Of a stretch of DNA of 40,011 nt, positions 25,614 to 32,361 are shown in pieces. The translations under genes and the position numbers were made by a program. The notes beneath the pieces were generated by a model, which saw only the letters and a list, made by a program, of their open reading frames with translations, ran no database searches and was not told where the DNA came from. The stretch is from contig CAJMQU010000043.1 in NCBI GenBank assembly GCA_905215555.1, positions 1 to 40,011 on the forward strand, in the 5' to 3' direction. Position 1 is the stretch's first letter, and every line of letters starts with the position of its first letter. Source of the DNA: an uncultured bacterium. GTDB lineage: Bacteria > Bacteroidota > Bacteroidia > Bacteroidales > Bacteroidaceae.

Positions 25614-27308
25614 ATGAATAAGCAGAAAATTATTTTATTTCTTTTGTTCTTGCTGACTTTTTATGTAAATATTTCAGCACAAAGAAAAGAATTATGTAAT
25701 GGTATTGTCTGTCCTGAACAATGGCCTCCTCGTTATGAGGAGCCTATTCAGGCAGGAGATATGCCAGTGCCGTATTTGGAAAAAAAGCCTGTTGTAATTC
25801 CTGTGAACGTGGGACGCCAACTATTTGTTGATGACTTTCTTGTTATGGAGACAAATCTTCAGCGAATTACCCATGCTCCAAATTTTTATGCAAATAATCC
25901 GGTTTTAGAACCGGATAAAGAATGGGAGAATACGATAGAGGGAGCACCTTATGCTGCACCCTTTAGTGATGGCATTTGGTTTGATGAAAAAAGTAATAAA
26001 TTTAAGATGTGGTATCTGGCGGGTGCGGGGACTCTTCATAAAGAAGATAAGCAGACCTTCTACACCGGATATGCAGAATCTGTTGATGGAAAACATTGGG
26101 AAAAGCCTACTCTAAATGTTTATAACAATACGAATATTGTCGATACTTGTAATCGTGATGCGGCAACTATTTGGTTGGATAAATTGGAACAGGACTCATC
26201 TAAACGGTATAAAATGTTTAATGTAGAACGGCGTCCGACCGACCGGCGTTGGCAGTTTGTATTGAAATACTCTTCTGATGGAATCCATTGGGGAAACGGG
26301 ATCGCACAATCTGGTGATTTATATGATCGTTCATCTGTGTTTTATAATCCTTTTCGCGGTGTTTGGGCGCTGAGTATGCGATATGGGACTAAAGTTTCCT
26401 CTCGTTCTCGTAGTTATCTGGAGAATGTGGATCCGGAGGTTGCTGTAAGTATGGCACATCGTATTCGTAAAGGAATACCTGATAAGAATGTTGTTTATTG
26501 GTTTACTCCCAGTGACAAGGAACCGCGTCATCCTAATTTTCCAGAGGTAAATCCCGGGATATACAATTTCGATGCAATACCTTATGAAAGTATTATGCTG
26601 GGATTGTATAGTGTATGGCAAGGACCAGAAAATAATATTTGTGCAGATCTGGGTATTCAGAAAAAGAATGAGATATTCTTGGGATATAGCCGGGATGGTT
26701 TCCACTTTTCTCGTCAATCATTTAAACCATTTATGGCAGTGAATGAGACAGAAGGAGCTTGGAATTGGGGAAATATGCAATCAGTTAATGGTGTACCGCT
26801 GATTGTAGGAGACTCTCTTTATTTTTATTCTAGTGGGCGGCGCTTAAATAATATCATGTGGGATAGTTACACCTCAACGGGGCTGGCTACTTTGCGTCGC
26901 GATGGTTTTGTTTCTATACATGCTGATAAAACAGAAGGGTATTTAATAACGGAAAAAATTACATTCGATGGGAAATATTTGTTTGTAAATACAAATGTTA
27001 GTGATAAGAAGGCTATGCTGGCTATTGAAGTATTAGATGAAAATGGTACACCGATACCTGGATATACTCAAAAAGACTGCATTGTGTTGAGGAGAATAGA
27101 CAAAACGAAACAAATGGTTGTCTGGAAGAATAATGAAAATCTTTCCAGTCTTTCAGGAAAGAATGTGCATCTTAAGTTCTATTTAACGAATGGTGATCTG
27201 TATTCATTCTGGATATCTCCGTGGAAAAGCGGTGAAAGCCGTGGATATACTGCTGGGGGAGGGCCTGGTTTGTCAGTAGATGGTATCGATAAACCTGATA
27301 AACAATGA
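25614..27308 (+). CDS. Secreted propeller-like protein of unassigned family, paralogue A
   Basis: A 564-residue protein with a cleavable signal peptide (1-22). Residues about 29-45 (NGIVCPEQWPPR) precede VGRQLFVDDFLV (67-77). A region with the look of a five-bladed propeller follows (about 80-440), with blade-like repeats KFKMWYLAG, SSDGIHW, SRDGFHF and LATLRRDGFVS. A beta-sandwich-like tail ends KFYLTNGDLYSFWISP and GYTAGGGPGL (544-553). The short SxDGxxW motifs recall, but do not match, sialidase Asp boxes. Acidic residues shared with both paralogues include D101, D124, E125, D182, E205, D222, D238 and E325. I infer a glycoside hydrolase or binding protein of the GH32/GH43-like fold. No family can be named from sequence alone. 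Its stop overlaps paralogue B by 4 bp. Confidence 0.75.
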   Translation: MNKQKIILFLLFLLTFYVNISAQRKELCNGIVCPEQWPPRYEEPIQAGDMPVPYLEKKPVVIPVNVGRQLFVDDFLVMETNLQRITHAPNFYANNPVLEPDKEWENTIEGAPYAAPFSDGIWFDEKSNKFKMWYLAGAGTLHKEDKQTFYTGYAESVDGKHWEKPTLNVYNNTNIVDTCNRDAATIWLDKLEQDSSKRYKMFNVERRPTDRRWQFVLKYSSDGIHWGNGIAQSGDLYDRSSVFYNPFRGVWALSMRYGTKVSSRSRSYLENVDPEVAVSMAHRIRKGIPDKNVVYWFTPSDKEPRHPNFPEVNPGIYNFDAIPYESIMLGLYSVWQGPENNICADLGIQKKNEIFLGYSRDGFHFSRQSFKPFMAVNETEGAWNWGNMQSVNGVPLIVGDSLYFYSSGRRLNNIMWDSYTSTGLATLRRDGFVSIHADKTEGYLITEKITFDGKYLFVNTNVSDKKAMLAIEVLDENGTPIPGYTQKDCIVLRRIDKTKQMVVWKNNENLSSLSGKNVHLKFYLTNGDLYSFWISPWKSGESRGYTAGGGPGLSVDGIDKPDKQ

Positions 27309-29002
27309 AAATCTGGACTCATAATATTGTTTTTTGTCTGATGTTGGTTTCTTCCGTAGCGTGTAGAGAGGATAATATTCCAGAATCTAATGATCCTGTC
27401 GTTAATCCTCCTCATATAGAAGAGACTAATACAATCTACAATGGAATAATATTACCGGAACAATGGCCACCTCGACGCTCTTCTACTTCTGATTTGGAGA
27501 AAGGAATGTTACCATTTTATTTGTCTTCGAAACCGGATATTATTGATATTTCAGTGGGTAGACAATTGTTTGTTGATGATTTCTTAATAGCTTCCACTTC
27601 CTTGAAAAGAATATATTATTATCCTGAATATAGTTCTGTGAATCCGGTATTGACGGCTGATAAGGAATGGGAAAAAGTAGGAGATAAAGGAGCAGCTTTT
27701 ACAGCTCCATTTAGTGATGGAGTTTGGTATGACGAGAAATCAGGTAAGTTTAAGATGTGGTATATGGCTGGTGGTGGTTCTTATTCTACTAAAAATGCAG
27801 GTGTAATGTGTTATGCGGAATCTGCTGATGGTGTGGTGTGGACGAAACCTTCTCTACCTGTTGTTAATGGAACGAACATCGTGGACTATAATTCTGAGCG
27901 GGATGCCTCTACTGTATGGATTGACAAGCAGGAAGCAAATGTTTCCAAACGTTATAAGATGTTTTTGTCAGAGAAAAAAGATACGAAATGGCAATATACA
28001 TATAAGATTTCTTCGGACGGAATTACTTGGCGGGAAGTAGCTTCTTCAAAACCTACTGCTGATCGTTCTACTGTTTACAAGAATCCTTTTCGTAATGTTT
28101 GGAGCTATAGTATCCGACATAATGTGAGAGTTCGTGCTAATAAACTGGTTAGAGCGCGTGATTATAGTGAATACTCTGATCCGGTGATTGGTACAAAAAA
28201 TGCAGAAGCGGTGCTTAGCTCTTTTTGGTTTGGACCATGGCCGAATGAGTTGAGACATCCACGATATCATGATGTGTCTCCGGCAATCTATAATTTAGAT
28301 GCTGTGCCGTATGAGAGTATTATGTTAGGCCTTTTTTCAATATGGCAGGGTCCTGAGAATGATATTTGTGCTGCTGAGAATGAAATAAAACGTAATCAGA
28401 TTATGGTAGGATACAGTCGTGATGGATATAGTTGGTTCCGTGAAGATATGAACCCTTTTATGGCGGTCAATGAAACATTAGGTGCGTGGAATTATGGTAA
28501 CTTACAGTCGGTGGCAGGAACGCCGCTTATTATTGGAGATAAACTGTATTTCTATCTAAGTGGTCGTAGATTGACAGAGGAAGGTCAGGAAGTAACTACT
28601 ACTGGGCTTGCTACTTTACGTAGAGATGGTTTTGCCTCAATGAAAGGAACTGGTGAATTGGAGACACCTACTGTTAAGTTTACGGGAAACTATTTTTATA
28701 TTAATGCTAATGTCAACGGGGGGATGAAGGTTGAGTTGTTAAATTCAGACGGTACAGTCATTCTTGGATATTCTAAAAATGATTGTGTGATTATCAAGGG
28801 AGATTGCGTGAAACAAAAAGTAGAATGGAAATCGAACAAGACACTGTCTGGATTGGAAAATCGAAAGATTAAAATTAAGTTTTATGTTACTAATGGAGAA
28901 CTTTTTTCTTTTTGGATTTCTCCCGAATCAACAGGTGAAAGTCAAGGGTACACAGCTGGTGGTGGTCCTGGATTACATGAGTCTGGTTTAGATAAAAAAT
29001 AA
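27305..29002 (+). CDS. Propeller-like surface lipoprotein, paralogue B
   Basis: A 565-residue paralogue of the preceding protein, starting inside its stop (ATGA overlap), so translation is probably coupled. Unlike A it has a lipobox, MLVSSVACRED, with Cys20 followed by acidic residues, so it should be anchored at the cell surface. It shares YNGIILPEQWPPR, VGRQLFVDDFLI, APFSDGVWYDEKSGKFKMWYMAGGG (in pieces), RYKMFLSE, YESIMLGLFSIWQGPEN, GLATLRRDGF and the ending KFYVTNGELFSFWISP / GYTAGGGPGL. The function is unknown. A soluble (A) and a lipid-anchored (B) form of one fold suggest two stages of attack on the same glycan. Composition is AT-rich like its neighbours. Confidence 0.75.
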   Translation: MKIWTHNIVFCLMLVSSVACREDNIPESNDPVVNPPHIEETNTIYNGIILPEQWPPRRSSTSDLEKGMLPFYLSSKPDIIDISVGRQLFVDDFLIASTSLKRIYYYPEYSSVNPVLTADKEWEKVGDKGAAFTAPFSDGVWYDEKSGKFKMWYMAGGGSYSTKNAGVMCYAESADGVVWTKPSLPVVNGTNIVDYNSERDASTVWIDKQEANVSKRYKMFLSEKKDTKWQYTYKISSDGITWREVASSKPTADRSTVYKNPFRNVWSYSIRHNVRVRANKLVRARDYSEYSDPVIGTKNAEAVLSSFWFGPWPNELRHPRYHDVSPAIYNLDAVPYESIMLGLFSIWQGPENDICAAENEIKRNQIMVGYSRDGYSWFREDMNPFMAVNETLGAWNYGNLQSVAGTPLIIGDKLYFYLSGRRLTEEGQEVTTTGLATLRRDGFASMKGTGELETPTVKFTGNYFYINANVNGGMKVELLNSDGTVILGYSKNDCVIIKGDCVKQKVEWKSNKTLSGLENRKIKIKFYVTNGELFSFWISPESTGESQGYTAGGGPGLHESGLDKK

Positions 29003-29019
29003 TTTAAAATATATATATT

Positions 29020-30579
29020 ATGAAACAATTACATTATGTTATGCTGTTGGTAATAATGGTTTTATCGGCGTCTTGTAAGGAAAATGAAGTCATTTATAAT
29101 ACAGCTGCTCGTGCTGGTTTTACAACAATAGATGATACTTATGAAGTTGGTCAGCCAATTGTTTTTACTGATGCCTCTGTTCCGAATAAAGAAGGGCGGA
29201 TAACATCTTGGTTATGGAAGTTTGGAGATGAAGCAGAGTCTGTTTCTACAGAACAAAATCCGGTGTTTACTTATACTACCGATGGATCTTTTACAGTGCA
29301 ACTCACTGTTACTGATGATAATGAATTAAAGTCGTCAGTCTCAAAAACAATTACAATTCTTGATCCGACTAAGGCTATTAATGTGATGTGGCAGCGTCCT
29401 TTATTAGGAGTGATTGAGAATACTGTTTCTCCGGCTCTTTCACCTGATGGTAATACGGTTTATATGTATGCAGACCAGTCGGGAAATAATACTTATGATG
29501 TGCAGTTAAAAGCTTATGATATAGCAACAGGAACTGAAAAATGGTCGTTTAATGTAAATGATGCTTTAGCTGCAAAAAATCCAGGAGGTGGTGTCCGTTT
29601 GGTATATGCCAGTCCATCTGTAGGACCTAATGGGGATATTTATGTTGCTGTACGTGATTTGAAAAATAGTGGTAGTGCCCGCAAATCATTTATGTTTGCC
29701 GTAAAGGCTGATGGTACTCTTCATTGGAGTTATGCTTTAGGACTTGATGGTAACTTTAATTATATCACTCCGGCAATTGATGCACAAGGACGCATTTATT
29801 TAGGACATTTATCTAATAAGCCTTTTGCTGTGGCTGTCGTTGATCCTGTGAGTGGTGAAGCAGTGCAAACTATTGAAACTCCTGTTGGCATTCGTTCAGG
29901 ACTTTCCTTATCTAAATTCGGTGATATTTATTTTTGTTCTACAGGAAGTGAAGGGCTGTTAGCTTATGGAAAAGATGGTACTGACAAATTCCAATTTAAT
30001 ACTCTTTTTTCTATAACTGGTGGTGCTATAGCTGTTGGGGCTGAGGGTGTGCTTTATACGGTAGGGGGGACAACTTCTGGAGGAGCTGTTGCCGCTGTAA
30101 ATGCAGATGGAACACAAAAGTGGGTTGTAGAGACTCCTGGGGCTATTCAGTATGGAGGTGCGGTTATTGGTACTGATGGGACTATTTATGCCAATGGTGG
30201 AAAGGCGGTTGAAGGAAAAACTTCAGCAGGGATTGTAGCTATTGACAAGGATGGTTCATTGAGGTGGCACTTTGGAACGAAAGAAGATGTGAACAATTGT
30301 GTGCCTCTTATCGATAATCGTGGTTATATACATTTTGTCTCAGATGATGCTGTTTACTACATTGTTAAGTCAGATGGGACATTGTTTGCTTCATCTAAAT
30401 TAGGGGTGAAAACTTATGCTTCACCGGTAATGGATAATAAAGGCAATCTATTGATTGGAGTAGAAACCGGAGCAGGAGTATCCAGCATGTTCTGTATACA
30501 GTCTGGGGCTAAATCTTTTGCAGATTCTGAATGGCCAATGAAGGGGCAGAATCCACAACGGACTGGTTTGCAGAAATAG
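29020..30579 (+). CDS. PKD-domain and PQQ-type beta-propeller surface lipoprotein
   Basis: A 519-residue protein. The lipoprotein signal LSASCKENE (Cys19) carries acidic residues after the Cys. One PKD-like beta-sandwich follows (about 32-113), with VFTDASV, WLWKFGDEAE and the closing FTVQLTVTDDNEL. The rest (about 118-519) is a propeller of repeated units with PQQ-like sequences: SPALSPDGNTVYMY, YASPSVGPNGDIYVAV, TPAIDAQGRIYLG and SPVMDNKGNLLIG. No catalytic motif is visible. Its place between paralogues B and C, downstream of SusCD, is that of the surface glycan-binding proteins (SusE/SusF position) of such loci. It probably helps hold substrate. It starts 17 bp after B. Confidence 0.78.
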   Translation: MKQLHYVMLLVIMVLSASCKENEVIYNTAARAGFTTIDDTYEVGQPIVFTDASVPNKEGRITSWLWKFGDEAESVSTEQNPVFTYTTDGSFTVQLTVTDDNELKSSVSKTITILDPTKAINVMWQRPLLGVIENTVSPALSPDGNTVYMYADQSGNNTYDVQLKAYDIATGTEKWSFNVNDALAAKNPGGGVRLVYASPSVGPNGDIYVAVRDLKNSGSARKSFMFAVKADGTLHWSYALGLDGNFNYITPAIDAQGRIYLGHLSNKPFAVAVVDPVSGEAVQTIETPVGIRSGLSLSKFGDIYFCSTGSEGLLAYGKDGTDKFQFNTLFSITGGAIAVGAEGVLYTVGGTTSGGAVAAVNADGTQKWVVETPGAIQYGGAVIGTDGTIYANGGKAVEGKTSAGIVAIDKDGSLRWHFGTKEDVNNCVPLIDNRGYIHFVSDDAVYYIVKSDGTLFASSKLGVKTYASPVMDNKGNLLIGVETGAGVSSMFCIQSGAKSFADSEWPMKGQNPQRTGLQK

Positions 30580-30593
30580 ATATGTAATACAAT

Positions 30594-30653
30594 TGGGAGT
30601 TGGTAAAGAAGAGTTTTAATTTAGATATATTTTCTGTCTTTCACCAACTCCCA
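30594..30653 (+). repeat. Intercistronic inverted repeat
   Basis: TGGGAGTTGGT (30594-30604) and ACCAACTCCCA (30643-30653) form a perfect 11-bp stem with a 38-nt loop, with AAAG/CTTT extending it past a bulge. It lies wholly between the PKD-PQQ gene stop (30579) and the paralogue C start (30672). There is no T-run after it, so it may be a processing or stability hairpin rather than a terminator. Confidence 0.65.
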
Positions 30654-30671
30654 TCCTTAACTCTGATTGTT

Positions 30672-32207
30672 ATGAAAAGATATTCTTTATTACTGTTGCT
30701 CTTATTTTTAAGTTCCGTAAGTTTTATCTATGGACAAAAGGGGCGTATACTTTTTATTGATAGTACATCAATTAGAAAGACAGATTTGAAAAGAGTACAT
30801 CATTTCCCTACTTATTATCGGGGGAATCCTGTTTTATCGGCTGATAGGAAATGGGAGTTGAATATCAATGGAGATCCTTATGCTGCACCTTTTAGTGGTG
30901 GGGTGTGGTATGATGAAATTGATAAGAAGTTTAAAATGTGGTATTCAGCGGGTGGAGGAAAATTGTTAGGGCTTATTACTTGTTATGCTGAGTCTTCTGA
31001 TGGTAAGGTGTGGATAAAGCCTGATTTAGATGTAGTGCCTGGTACAAACATTGTAGATACATTAGAACATGATTGTGTCTCTGTGTTGCTTGATAAGTTT
31101 GAGAAAGATCGGACGAAACGTTATAAAATGTTTGTAGTAGAGTTTAATAACAGATTTACAGTCAGTATGAAATTGAAATATTCTTCTGATGGAATCCATT
31201 GGGGTATGCCACAAGCACTTTCAGGAGAATTGTATGACCGTTGTGCTGCATATTATGATCCTTTTCGTAAGAAATACATTTTATCTTTGAAAACGATAAA
31301 TGGAATTTATCGACGTTCACGAAATTATTTGGAACATGAAGAACCGGAAATGTTAGTTAGTTTGGCGCATCGGGTATATGATAATAAAAGTGATAAGTTT
31401 ATCCGTTATTGGTTTAATGCAGACATAGACGACCCACGTAATCCTGCCTTCCCGAATGTGCACTCACAAATATATAATCATGAAGCAATGCCTTATGAAA
31501 ACTATATGTTAGGGTACTTTACGATTTGGCAAGGTCCTGAAAATAATGTCTGTGATAGTTTGAATATTCAAAAGAGAAATGAAGTGCTGATAGGCTGGAG
31601 TAAAGACGGCTTTCATTGGAATAGAGAAAATAAGAAAGCTTATTTTCCGGTGAGTGAAGATTTTCATGCTTGGAATGCTGGTAATGTTCAATCGACAGCT
31701 GGTAATCCATTGATAATAGGAGATTCACTTTATTTTTATGTCAGTGGCAGATATAATAGTAAGCCTAAACATGATTCTAATTTTTCAACGGGATTAGCTA
31801 TGCTTCGTAGGGATGGATTTGTTTCTATGCAGGCTGGGAAAAGAGAAGGGTACGTTGAGATGGAAACTGTAATTCCTGATAATTGTAGATTTTTATTTGT
31901 GAATGTAGATGTGTCAAAAGGAAGACTCTGGGCCGAAATTCAAGATGAAGCTGGAAACCCGATAAAAGGTTATGAGAAAGATAATTGTGTTTTAGTAAAA
32001 AATGTGAATTCAACAAAATGTAAATTGAATTGGAAGACCTTAAAAGATGTAGATGATTTGAGAGGGAAAAAGGTGCGTTTGATTTTTTATCTAACCAAAG
32101 GAGATTTATATTCATTTTGGTTGTCGCCTTGGAATAGTGGTGAAAGTTGTGGGTATACAGCTGGAGGTGGCCCTGGATTGAACAGTACCGGAAAGGATAT
32201 TAGGTGA
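30672..32207 (+). CDS. Secreted propeller-like protein, paralogue C (short form)
   Basis: A 511-residue member of the same family as A and B. I chose the ATG at 30672 because it gives a perfect signal peptide (MKRYSLLLLLLFLSSVSFIYGQ). The frame extends upstream to a TTG at 30600 through the inverted repeat. It lacks the NGIxxPEQWPPR segment found in A and B, and VDDFL is replaced by FIDSTSI. It also has FSGGVWYDE where A and B have FSDG, so one acidic residue is lost. It retains KFKMWYSAGGG, RYKMFVVE, SSDGIHWG, YENYMLGYFTIWQGPEN, LRRDGFVSM and the ending FYLTKGDLYSFWLSP / GYTAGGGPGL. The changes suggest a different specificity or a binding role. Function is unknown. Confidence 0.75.
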   Translation: MKRYSLLLLLLFLSSVSFIYGQKGRILFIDSTSIRKTDLKRVHHFPTYYRGNPVLSADRKWELNINGDPYAAPFSGGVWYDEIDKKFKMWYSAGGGKLLGLITCYAESSDGKVWIKPDLDVVPGTNIVDTLEHDCVSVLLDKFEKDRTKRYKMFVVEFNNRFTVSMKLKYSSDGIHWGMPQALSGELYDRCAAYYDPFRKKYILSLKTINGIYRRSRNYLEHEEPEMLVSLAHRVYDNKSDKFIRYWFNADIDDPRNPAFPNVHSQIYNHEAMPYENYMLGYFTIWQGPENNVCDSLNIQKRNEVLIGWSKDGFHWNRENKKAYFPVSEDFHAWNAGNVQSTAGNPLIIGDSLYFYVSGRYNSKPKHDSNFSTGLAMLRRDGFVSMQAGKREGYVEMETVIPDNCRFLFVNVDVSKGRLWAEIQDEAGNPIKGYEKDNCVLVKNVNSTKCKLNWKTLKDVDDLRGKKVRLIFYLTKGDLYSFWLSPWNSGESCGYTAGGGPGLNSTGKDIR

Positions 32208-32262
32208 TTAATTGTAGTCTGTTAATATCTAATGGATAACTGTTTTTCTTGATAGGGATGTT

Positions 32263-32294
32263 CAATACTTAATATTGATAATATCAATACTTAA
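32263..32294. repeat. Direct and inverted repeat in the 154-bp gap before the 927-residue gene
   Basis: CAATACTTAA occurs at 32263-32272 and 32285-32294 (22 nt apart). Between and overlapping them, TATTGATA (32273-32280) and TATCAATA (32282-32289) form an 8-bp inverted repeat around one A. It could be a regulator site for an internal promoter, but no TAnnTTTG box was seen beside it. Confidence 0.45.
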
Positions 32295-32361
32295 GTTCTT
32301 GCAATAAGAAGTATGTCTTCTAATGATTAATTTTTCTTATAACTAAAGATGTATTAATAAT

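Noticed and set aside
25614..32207. Calling the three paralogues GH33 sialidases
   Set aside because: The SxDGxxW motifs are one residue shorter than true Asp boxes, and no RIP motif or arginine triad was recognised.
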